DNA of 5,716 bases from Ulvibacterium sp039819225 (GCA_039819225.1 JBCBSN010000271.1:1-5716), one strand, 5' to 3'. Positions 1 to 5,432 are shown, numbered from the stretch's first letter. A program made the numbers and translations. The notes: a model not told the origin generated them from the letters alone.

Positions 1-141
1 AATAGTAATTTTGTCAGGAGGAATTTCCATGATTTTACCATTTTTTGAAATAATCAAAGGGGACTTTTTGTACCTTTTGAATTCAATTAGTTTCCGATAG
101 GCTCTTTCGAGTCCCTCTTTTATTTTGTCATTATTGTTCAT
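1..141 (-). CDS. Small lysine-rich protein overlapping the kinase gene, 3' end outside window
   Basis: An ATG at 141-139 opens a frame that stays open to the window edge and gives 47 residues, beginning MNNNDKIKEGLERAYRKL and containing the segment KNGKIMEIPPDKI. The start lies inside the end of the kinase gene, with an 11-bp overlap (131-141), an arrangement typical of co-translated pairs. The N-terminal half should form a charged amphipathic helix (KIKEGLERAYRKLIEFKRYKK), followed by a short strand-like SPLIISKNGKIMEI. Many Lys and Arg make the visible part basic. From memory, small proteins with a similar 'SKNGKI.EI' segment occur beside this kinase family in Bacteroidota and cyanobacteria; that is recollection, not a search result. 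It does not look like the Epsilon antitoxin, and its function is unknown. A role as antitoxin or accessory partner is inferred from position only. The C-terminus is not visible. Confidence 0.72.
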   Translation of the reverse strand, partial: MNNNDKIKEGLERAYRKLIEFKRYKKSPLIISKNGKIMEIPPDKITI

Positions 142-712
142 TTCCGTATTGTTTGGTCAATATATTCCATTGTAGGGAATTGTGTATTGTTTTGTTTCCA
201 GGAGCGTCTTTTTGTGCAATTATTTCATAGGGTTCCCCTGAATTATCGATAAATATCCATTCGTCTATAATAGGCTCAAAAATCCGAAAGAAATTCTTAA
301 GCCCGTTTTTGTATCTTCTTTTGATAATAGGTTCAGGAATATTATGGCCACCTTCCCTAACTCTAGTTTTCACTCTTTTTATGGCCAATTCTTCCGTCCT
401 TAACCAGAAGAAAAGAATCGATATACTATATCCCTTTTCCTTTGCTTTGATGATCAGGTTTTTATAGCTCCGGGTAGACAAAGTAGTTTCAAAGGCAAAG
501 TCCTTCCCTTGATCCATAAAATTCTGTATTCTTTTTAGCATTAGCCTTCCTGCCTGAATTGCAGCAGAATCGGGATTAAAGGGAGATAATCCTTTAGCGA
601 TTTCATCCGCATTAACAAATTCATTGCAGTCAAGCAATTCGGGAAGAATTGTATAGGAAGCCGTGGTTTTTCCGGCACCATTGCATCCTGAGATGATATA
701 CAATCTTTTCAA
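131..712 (-). CDS. Zeta-toxin-like P-loop kinase (AAA family ATPase)
   Basis: A 193-residue P-loop protein of the zeta toxin/small-molecule kinase type. The Walker A motif is GCNGAGKTT at residues 9-17 (K15, T16). NADEIAKGLSPFNP (34-47) holds D36, placed like the catalytic Asp of zeta kinases. FAFETTLSTR (72-81) holds E75, placed like the substrate-binding segment. RVKTRVREGGHNIP (113-126) and the following KRRY supply the Arg/Lys cluster expected to contact phosphates. Classical Zeta and PezT are longer and phosphorylate UDP-N-acetylglucosamine; the substrate of this compact form is not known. The start must be TTG at 712-710: a stop lies upstream in frame (739-737), and no ATG or GTG precedes Walker A. 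The gene follows mgtE by 36 bp and overlaps a small ORF at its 3' end. G+C is low (about 37% over 181-660). It may be a toxin or another metabolite kinase; the family call is firm, toxicity is inference. Confidence 0.85.
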   Translation of the reverse strand: MKRLYIISGCNGAGKTTASYTILPELLDCNEFVNADEIAKGLSPFNPDSAAIQAGRLMLKRIQNFMDQGKDFAFETTLSTRSYKNLIIKAKEKGYSISILFFWLRTEELAIKRVKTRVREGGHNIPEPIIKRRYKNGLKNFFRIFEPIIDEWIFIDNSGEPYEIIAQKDAPGNKTIHNSLQWNILTKQYGNEQ

Positions 713-714
713 TT

Positions 715-725
715 TGAAAATTTCA
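715..725. repeat. 11-bp palindrome tgaaaatttca upstream of the kinase start
   Basis: The + strand reads tgaaaatttca, two perfect 5-bp half-sites around one central base, lying 2 bp upstream of the TTG start of the kinase gene. Toxin-antitoxin-like genes are often autoregulated through short dyads at their start, so this could be an operator. In AT-rich DNA such a short palindrome can also arise by chance. No promoter consensus was found in the 36-bp gap, which otherwise holds nothing recognisable. Confidence 0.22.
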
Positions 726-748
726 TGCGTTTTTAGCTAGTCGTCTTT

Positions 749-2101
749 CTAAATCCCCAACACCAACTTGGCAATCCAAAAATAAATTAATATCCCAAAA
801 ATATCGTTGCTGGTGGTGATAAAAGGGCCCGTGGCAATGGCCGGGTCTATTCCCCTTTTGTCCAGGAATAAGGGGGTAAACGTGCCTATGATGCCTGCTA
901 CGATAATGACGACCACCAAGGAAATGGAAATGGCCAATGCCGTGGGAAAGTTGCCTTTGTATATCCAGGTAAAAAGCAGTAGTATGGCCGCCAATATAAG
1001 TCCATTGAGGGTGGCCAGTAGCATTTCCTTGGCCAAACGGTTGCCCATGCTTCCCTTGAGGTCATTATTGGCCAGACCTTGCACTATGATCGCACTGGAT
1101 TGCACCCCTACGTTTCCGGCCATGGCCGCGATCAAAGGGGTAAAAAAGAATAAAATAGCATGTTTGCTGATCATCTCCTCAAAACTGCCCATGATAATAG
1201 CGGCCCCTACACCACCCACAAGTCCAAGGAACAACCAGGGCAATCTGGCCCGGGTAAGTTCCCAAATGGTATCGTCCGCTTCCACATCCTGTGAAATACC
1301 AGCGGCCATTTGATAATCGCGATCCGCCTCTTCCCGGATAACATCCACGATATCGTCTATGGTTATACGGCCCACAAGCCTACCTAATTCGTCTACTACG
1401 GGAATGGCCTCCAAATCGTATTTTTGCATGATTCTGGCCACCTCCTCCGGTTTGCGGTTTACGTTCACCCGGTCCACCTTGGGAATATATACATCCTTGA
1501 TAGGGGCCGTTGTGGAGGTGGTCAACAGATCCTTAAGGGACAGCCTGCCCTTTAATACACCTTCATCGTTTACCACGTAAATGGAATGTACCCGGGTAAC
1601 GTTTTCCGCCTGTGCCCGCATTTCCTTAACACAGGTGAGTACGTTCCAATTTTCGTTTACTTTCACCAATTCCTTTGCCATGAGTCCCCCTGCGGAATTG
1701 TCGTCATAGCGTAATAGGTCTACAATATCCTGGGCGTGTTCCCGGTCTTCTATTTCAGAAATGACCTCCTGTACGATGTCATTGGGAAGTTCCCCAACGA
1801 TATCGGCGGCATCGTCCGTATCCAGTTCCTCAAGTTCCTCGGCAATTTCCTTTACCGAGAGATTTCCGAGAATGGCCTCGCGAACATCTTCGTCCAGTTC
1901 TGTAAGTACATCGGAGGTCTTATCGCTATCCAACAGTTTAATCAGATAGGTGGCTTCGTCCTCATTGAGTTCATTGATAATTTCGGCCACATCCGCATAG
2001 TGTACCTCCTCCATGAGGGTAACCAACTGTCCCCCTTTTTGGGTTTCTATCAGCTGTTCTATTTCAGCCAAAAGCTCTTCTGTAAGCTTAAACGGTGTCA
2101 T
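749..2101 (-). CDS. mgtE: MgtE-type magnesium transporter
   Basis: A 450-residue inner-membrane Mg2+ channel/transporter with the full MgtE architecture. An acidic helical N domain (about 25-135, with ELDEDVRE and ELDTDDAADIVGELP) is followed by a CBS-domain pair (about 138-260). The second CBS ends GRLVGRITIDDIVDVI. Five hydrophobic segments follow at roughly 286-306, 315-338, 358-380, 386-412 and 424-448. Family hallmarks are AGNVGVQSS (328-336) and DPAIATGPFITTSNDIFGI (419-437); D433 matches the conserved pore Asp of the last helix (D432 in the Thermus protein). In the family, the acidic N and CBS domains sense cytosolic Mg2+ and close the pore. The ATG at 2101 lies inside the end of rsmA (14-bp overlap), so the gene has no leader of its own and no room for an Mg2+ riboswitch; it is probably co-transcribed with rsmA. 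The length is normal and no lesion is seen. Confidence 0.97.
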   Translation of the reverse strand: MTPFKLTEELLAEIEQLIETQKGGQLVTLMEEVHYADVAEIINELNEDEATYLIKLLDSDKTSDVLTELDEDVREAILGNLSVKEIAEELEELDTDDAADIVGELPNDIVQEVISEIEDREHAQDIVDLLRYDDNSAGGLMAKELVKVNENWNVLTCVKEMRAQAENVTRVHSIYVVNDEGVLKGRLSLKDLLTTSTTAPIKDVYIPKVDRVNVNRKPEEVARIMQKYDLEAIPVVDELGRLVGRITIDDIVDVIREEADRDYQMAAGISQDVEADDTIWELTRARLPWLFLGLVGGVGAAIIMGSFEEMISKHAILFFFTPLIAAMAGNVGVQSSAIIVQGLANNDLKGSMGNRLAKEMLLATLNGLILAAILLLFTWIYKGNFPTALAISISLVVVIIVAGIIGTFTPLFLDKRGIDPAIATGPFITTSNDIFGILIYFWIAKLVLGI

Positions 2102-2942
2102 TGGCTATCTTCTTCGTAAGGGCAATAAAATCAGCCACTGTCAATTGCTCTGGGCGAAGGTCAAATATAGCATCTTCTTTTAGAATATGGGACAGGAGCA
2201 AAGTTTTTAAACTGTTGCGCAAAGTCTTTCGCCTTTGGTTAAAAGCGGTTTTTACTACCTTCTGGAACAAAAGTTCGTCGCAGTCCAATTGAAAGTTGTC
2301 CTTGCGTATGAGGCGTAGCACCCCGGATTGTACCCTTGGGGGCGGGTCAAAAACCTGAGGGGGTACTGTAAAAAGGTATTCCGCATCATAAAAGGCCTGT
2401 ACCAATACCGAAAGGATCCCATAGGTCTTGCTTCCCTTTGTTTCGCAGATACGTAGGGCCACTTCTTTCTGGAACATTCCGGAGAACTCCGGAACTTGGG
2501 CTCGCATTTCAAGTAGTTTAAAAACGATCTGGGTAGAGATGTTATAGGGGAAGTTCCCCGTAATGGCGAATTGCCCGTCCCCAAAAAGTCGGCTTAGGTC
2601 ATAGGAAAGGAAATCGCCCTCAACGATTTTGAGCGAAGAGGATCGGTTGCTGGGTTGGGGATGTTCCAAGGGAAAGCTATGGGTCAGGTATACAATGGAT
2701 TCTTCGTCCAGGTCCATGGCTATAAGTTCCATGCCACGCAAAAGCAAATATTGGGTAAGTACACCTGTTCCCGGCCCAATTTCCAATACTTGGGAATAGT
2801 TCTTAAGGGAAAGTGTTTCCGCTATTTTACGGGCGATGTTCCCATCCTTCAGGAAATGTTGTCCCAGATGTTTTTTGGCCCTCACCGGATACTTTCCCCC
2901 CGTTTTTGGATGCTGCCCTGCTCGCTTTCCTTTTTTGCCCAT
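2088..2942 (-). CDS. rsmA: 16S rRNA (adenine1518/1519-N6)-dimethyltransferase RsmA/KsgA
   Basis: A cytoplasmic SAM-dependent enzyme that dimethylates the two adjacent adenines in the loop of helix 45 of 16S rRNA during small-subunit maturation; its loss gives kasugamycin resistance in other bacteria. Numbered from the ATG at 2942 (284 aa), the motifs are AKKHLGQHFLKD (22-33), the SAM-binding VLEIGPGTGVLT (52-63), the acidic MDLDEESI (76-83), the catalytic GNFPYNIS (129-136, the N-[LF]-P-Y motif IV), VPPQVFDPPPRVQSGV (193-208) and FNQRRKTLRNSL (234-245). The frame extends up to an ATG at 2999, but the extra 19 residues (beginning MAPRHLIHKW) resemble nothing in the family and span a TATCTTTG promoter element at 2954-2947. 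The start at 2942 is therefore preferred. Its 3' end overlaps mgtE, and the gene is complete. Confidence 0.96.
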   Translation of the reverse strand: MGKKGKRAGQHPKTGGKYPVRAKKHLGQHFLKDGNIARKIAETLSLKNYSQVLEIGPGTGVLTQYLLLRGMELIAMDLDEESIVYLTHSFPLEHPQPSNRSSSLKIVEGDFLSYDLSRLFGDGQFAITGNFPYNISTQIVFKLLEMRAQVPEFSGMFQKEVALRICETKGSKTYGILSVLVQAFYDAEYLFTVPPQVFDPPPRVQSGVLRLIRKDNFQLDCDELLFQKVVKTAFNQRRKTLRNSLKTLLLSHILKEDAIFDLRPEQLTVADFIALTKKIANDTV

Positions 2943-2946
2943 GCTG

Positions 2947-2954
2947 CAAAGATA
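2947..2954 (-). promoter_or_regulatory. Bacteroidota -7 promoter element TATCTTTG for rsmA-mgtE
   Basis: Read on the minus strand, TATCTTTG matches the Bacteroidota sigma-A -7 consensus TAnnTTTG exactly. It ends 4 nt before the rsmA ATG at 2942, so transcription would begin at or very near the start codon and give a leaderless or nearly leaderless mRNA. No clear -33 TTG was found at the usual distance upstream, which lowers confidence. The element supports the shorter rsmA start and probably drives rsmA-mgtE, perhaps with read-through into the kinase gene. Confidence 0.6.
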
Positions 2955-3008
2955 GATAAGGCATTTTGCCCATTTATGGATTAAGTGCCTTGGTGCCATT
3001 ACGGGCCC

Positions 3009-3320
3009 TCAATATTCGCCAATGATTTCCAATTCGGTCCGGAAGGAGACGAATTTATTCGGGAATAGCCTTTGGGCCTCTTCCCTGAGTCGCGGGGCAT
3101 CTTCCTTGTAGTACCTTTTTAGGGTATCCCTGTCCGTTGTGGTAAATTGTACGGAGTAGGTAGTGCCTTCCATCTCCTCTACTACGAGGACCCTGCTCAT
3201 TTTGGCGTTTAAAAATTTCCCTGTGGCCAATACATCGGGGATATGGGTTTCCTTCATCCATAGCAACCATTGATCATGTGCCGATGTATCAATATTTGTG
3301 GTAATGTTGTAGATGTACAT
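3009..3320 (-). CDS. DUF4286 family protein
   Basis: A 103-residue soluble protein beginning MYIYNITTNID and containing WLLWMKETHIPDVLATGKF, SRVLVVEE, YSVQFTT and a closing strand FRTELEII. I recognise it as DUF4286, a small family found near rsmA in Flavobacteriaceae. The likely order of secondary structure is strand-helix-strand-strand-helix-strand, which fits a ferredoxin-like or dimeric alpha/beta-barrel fold; that is inferred from the pattern. No catalytic motif, signal peptide or membrane segment is visible, and the function is unknown. The longest frame starts at 3344, but the eight extra residues (MNLNLYFK) come from the low-complexity spacer, and family members as I recall begin MYIYN; the ATG at 3320 is chosen. 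The stop lies 66 bp before the rsmA start. That gap holds the rsmA promoter element, so the two genes may be separately transcribed. Confidence 0.85.
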   Translation of the reverse strand: MYIYNITTNIDTSAHDQWLLWMKETHIPDVLATGKFLNAKMSRVLVVEEMEGTTYSVQFTTTDRDTLKRYYKEDAPRLREEAQRLFPNKFVSFRTELEIIGEY

Positions 3321-3333
3321 TTTGAAATACAAA

Positions 3334-3352
3334 TTCAAGTTCAAGAATCAAG
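3334..3352 (+). repeat. Left arm of imperfect 19-bp inverted repeat
   Basis: The + strand ttcaagttcaagaatcaag matches the reverse complement of 3557-3575 at 16 of 19 positions, including a perfect 12-bp core (tcaagaatcaag, 3341-3352 against 3557-3568). The two arms enclose about 204 bp. It could be the left end of a small repeated element, or it could simply reflect shared low-complexity vocabulary. Confidence 0.5.
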
Positions 3353-3512
3353 TGCAATAGGTTTATGGGTTTACAAGTGTCCATCTTATCTATGGATTAC
3401 CGCTCACTGTTCCTATCGCCACTGCCAATTGCTACTTCAATCGGTTTTATAGATTTAAGGCTTCATGGGATTGTTATAAAGTTAGAACCTGAGTTTAATA
3501 TTTGGGAATGAA

Positions 3513-3569
3513 TTTGTGTTTGATATTTGCGTTTGTGTTTGATTTTTGTATTTGAACTTGATTCTTGAT
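3513..3569. repeat. 19-bp tandem repeat, three copies
   Basis: Three head-to-tail 19-bp units on the + strand: tttgtgtttgatatttgcg (3513-3531), tttgtgtttgatttttgta (3532-3550) and tttgaacttgattcttgat (3551-3569). Units 1 and 2 differ at 3 positions, units 2 and 3 at 6. All begin TTTG and share TTGAT at positions 8-12. The array ends 8 bp before the last base of the TPR gene's stop codon. There are no unique spacers, so it is not CRISPR. Its function is unknown; a minisatellite-like array or part of a dispersed intergenic repeat is most likely. Confidence 0.65.
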
Positions 3570-3575
3570 CTTGCG
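3557..3575 (-). repeat. Right arm of imperfect 19-bp inverted repeat
   Basis: Read on the minus strand this is cgcaagatcaagaatcaag, the partner of 3334-3352 (16 of 19 identical). It overlaps the third unit of the 19-bp tandem repeat and ends 2 bp from the TPR gene's stop codon, so an element bounded by these arms would start almost directly after that gene. Confidence 0.5.
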
Positions 3576-3577
3576 CT

Positions 3578-5365
3578 TTAATTAATGGAATCTCCCCTAA
3601 GTCTTCTAAATTGTTTTCGGGCTTGAGGAAAATAGTAGCTGTCCTGATAATTATAGATTATTTTTTCGTAATGCACCTTGGCTTTTTCGGGCTGGTCCAG
3701 GATATTCCGGTAGAGTTCGGCCAGGGCAAAATAGGCATCGTCCGCCAGGATATCATTACCATAGAATTCAGTGATTTTTCTATAATTGAATTCGGCATCC
3801 TCGTATTTTTTTAGACTCTCCAGAAGTTGAGCCTGCTTTAACAAGGCTTCGTCCTCTATTTTTTCGCCTTTGTGGTTTTGGAGGATATCTTCCAATTGGT
3901 CAATGGCCTCCTCTTTTTTGTTCTGATAGCCTAAAAGATCCGCTCGGGCATATTTTTTTAGGGCGGTCTGGGTAGAATCCTCCAGGATGTTATCGGAAAT
4001 CAAAAGACTCAACTGCATGGCATCATTGGCAATAAGTTGTGAAGTAGATCCCCGCAATACCTTTAGCTGGGTAAGGGCCCAATCAAAATCGCCCTTATAA
4101 AAACTGGTCTGGGCTACCTTGAAGCGGGCATTTTGCCCCAAGACATCGTTTTTAAGGCTTTTTTGTACCTGGGTAAAGTAGATCAAGGCCTGGTTGAATT
4201 TTTTATGATAGACCAAAATATCCCCTAGGGCCAATTTTATATAGGCCTTGCCACGTGTGTTCAAGGGTAGTTCCAGACTTTTTTTAAGAATGTGGATGGC
4301 AGGTTCGGCCTCGTCCTTTTTAAAGGTTAGGAAATTGGCGTAGGCTACCTGTAACTGTAGGGTTTGGCTATTGTAGCCATACGTCTTCATCAGTTGATCA
4401 TACTTTTTTTGAACATCTTCCAGGGTTCTTTTGTCCGGCTGGCGCAATTGAATGTCGATCAGGTTCAATTTGGCCTTAAGGGCAACTACCTTATCATTGG
4501 TGTTCTCCACGATATAGATAAAGATTTCCGTTGCGGTATCCGTTTCGTCATCCGTTATTGCACTGTTTCCCAGATTTTCCAAACGTTGTAGTGAAGGGTT
4601 TTCCGCTCGGCGATGGATGGCCTTTTCCTGGCGGAAGGCACTCCCATATTGCTTTTGCTGTACAAAAAGCCAGCTCAACAATTGGTTCCAGATCACATCC
4701 GGATTTTTTTGGGCATTTTGAAGCAGGATTTTTTTAAGTTTGATATTGTTCTCATTGCCGGGATCCGCGGTTATAAAATCATCAATGCTGCGCAATATGT
4801 TCGATTTCGAGGTCTTCCCCTCACTAATGAGTTTCAGGTAGGCGGTGTACATTTTTTCAATATCCCCCTGTTCCCCATAAATTCGGGCCATTTGATAGTT
4901 ATAGTCCAATTTGGGATTAAGTTCCATAGCCTTGGAATAAGCGGTAAGGGCATAGTCCAACAGGGCATATTTTTGAAACCGATACCCAACGCCATAACCG
5001 AAATTAGGGTTCTCCTCTATCTTTTTGAGGGCTTTTTCGTAATATTCTTTTGATCGATCGGGGTCGTTCTGTAAGGTATAATTATAGCCAAGCTCTATGT
5101 AAAGTGTAGGATAGGCCGTGCCTTCCTGAATTTGGGAAAAAAGAAAGCTTTCCACATCGGCATAACGCTCCAGTTGTTGGTAGCAGGCTACGAGGCCTTC
5201 CGCATAGTCGGTTCGTCGTGGGTTTTTGTCCACCAATTTTTCATAGAAGATGACGGCTTTTTCAAAATCCCCATCGTTAAAGTATTGTTTGGCCAGAAAA
5301 TCGTCCTGAGCGCGGGTAAGGGGGAACAACGCGAGAAACAAAAACAGGGTTAAAACATACCGCAT
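3578..5365 (-). CDS. Exported tetratricopeptide-repeat protein
   Basis: A 595-residue protein with a Sec signal peptide: MRY, a hydrophobic core (VLTLFLFLALFPL) and a likely cut after TRA at residue 19. There is no lipobox Cys, so a soluble periplasmic or surface-associated protein is expected. The rest is mostly helical with TPR-like units. The clearest are at about 23-48 (AKQYFNDGDFEKAVIFYEKLVDKNP), 88-118, 134-150, 372-402, 410-436, 476-498, 506-535 and 541-575 (ADDAYFALAELYRN then KAKVHYEKIIYNY). No enzymatic domain is visible; TPRs suggest a scaffold for protein complexes, but no partner can be named. A longer frame uses TTG at 5371, but that TTG is part of the TATCTTTG promoter element, so the ATG at 5365 is chosen. 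It lies 67 bp after serS. From memory, a TPR gene here between serS and the DUF4286-rsmA pair is common in Flavobacteriaceae. The gene looks complete. Confidence 0.9.
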   Translation of the reverse strand: MRYVLTLFLFLALFPLTRAQDDFLAKQYFNDGDFEKAVIFYEKLVDKNPRRTDYAEGLVACYQQLERYADVESFLFSQIQEGTAYPTLYIELGYNYTLQNDPDRSKEYYEKALKKIEENPNFGYGVGYRFQKYALLDYALTAYSKAMELNPKLDYNYQMARIYGEQGDIEKMYTAYLKLISEGKTSKSNILRSIDDFITADPGNENNIKLKKILLQNAQKNPDVIWNQLLSWLFVQQKQYGSAFRQEKAIHRRAENPSLQRLENLGNSAITDDETDTATEIFIYIVENTNDKVVALKAKLNLIDIQLRQPDKRTLEDVQKKYDQLMKTYGYNSQTLQLQVAYANFLTFKKDEAEPAIHILKKSLELPLNTRGKAYIKLALGDILVYHKKFNQALIYFTQVQKSLKNDVLGQNARFKVAQTSFYKGDFDWALTQLKVLRGSTSQLIANDAMQLSLLISDNILEDSTQTALKKYARADLLGYQNKKEEAIDQLEDILQNHKGEKIEDEALLKQAQLLESLKKYEDAEFNYRKITEFYGNDILADDAYFALAELYRNILDQPEKAKVHYEKIIYNYQDSYYFPQARKQFRRLRGDSIN

Positions 5366-5368
5366 ACC

Positions 5369-5376
5369 CAAAGATA
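5369..5376 (-). promoter_or_regulatory. Bacteroidota -7 promoter element TATCTTTG for the TPR gene
   Basis: The minus strand reads TATCTTTG, an exact TAnnTTTG match, 3 nt upstream of the ATG at 5365. This is the same octamer and almost the same spacing as at rsmA. A leaderless or nearly leaderless transcript is implied. No obvious -33 TTG is present upstream in the gap. The element decides the start of the TPR gene, because the alternative TTG start lies inside it. Confidence 0.6.
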
Positions 5377-5411
5377 ACGGAGAAATACGGAAAAGGTTGT
5401 TAATCCTGTGT

Positions 5412-5428
5412 AAAAAGACCGTCTCGGT
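5412..5428 (-). terminator. Weak intrinsic-terminator-like hairpin after serS
   Basis: On the minus strand ACCG-AGA-CGGT (5428-5418) can form a 4-bp GC-rich stem with a 3-nt loop, followed by C and then TTTTT (5416-5412). It begins 4 bp after the serS stop and precedes the TPR promoter element, the right place for a serS terminator. The stem is short, so it may be weak or fortuitous. Confidence 0.35.
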
Positions 5429-5432
5429 GCGT

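Larger units (their letters stand above)
3321..3577. other. 257-bp noncoding spacer with repeats and low-complexity DNA
   Basis: This is the only sizeable noncoding stretch in the window. Its outer parts are low-complexity: 3323-3356 on the + strand and 3513-3569 on the minus strand are both rich in short CAAA/TCAA words. The centre (3399-3436) is a C/T-rich run of loosely repeated words (cgctcactgtt, cgccactgcc, aattgctactt). No tRNA, conserved RNA fold, convincing terminator or protein-coding frame is visible. It separates the TPR gene (stop at 3578) from the DUF4286 gene, both read on the minus strand, so any terminator for the former and promoter for the latter should lie here. Neither is recognisable. 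Confidence 0.6.

Noticed and set aside
807..1313. Open frame on the + strand (168 codons)
   Set aside because: Antisense to the membrane domain of mgtE, whose motifs are unambiguous; the translation has no recognisable features.
1736..2119. Open frames on the + strand opposite the mgtE N domain, one of them rich in Ser
   Set aside because: By-product of the Asp/Glu-rich codons of mgtE read in reverse; no independent support.
2255..2584. Second minus-strand frame inside rsmA (109 codons)
   Set aside because: Lies entirely inside rsmA in another frame and resembles no family.
2960..2970. Short dyad ggcattttgcc just upstream of the rsmA promoter element
   Set aside because: Only a 4-bp stem with a 3-nt centre and no U-tract; could be an operator, but it is too short to support. 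The nearby gggccc at 3003-3008 is likewise a plain 6-bp palindrome.
2655..2984. Open frame on the + strand over the rsmA 5' end
   Set aside because: Antisense to rsmA and to its promoter element, with no family features.
3330..3337. TGAATTTG on the minus strand as a -7 element for the DUF4286 gene
   Set aside because: It misses the second base of TAnnTTTG, lies in low-complexity DNA full of TTTG words, and has no clear partner at -33.
3270..3452. Possible + strand small gene running from the DUF4286 gene into the spacer
   Set aside because: Antisense to the DUF4286 start and composed of low-complexity spacer; no convincing promoter or family match.
3513..3569. CRISPR array
   Set aside because: Repeats are 19 bp with no spacers between them, diverge from one another, and no cas gene is present.
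4613..5053. Open frame on the + strand (146 codons), hydrophobic
   Set aside because: Antisense to the TPR gene; the hydrophobicity comes from reading Lys/Glu/Asn codons in reverse.
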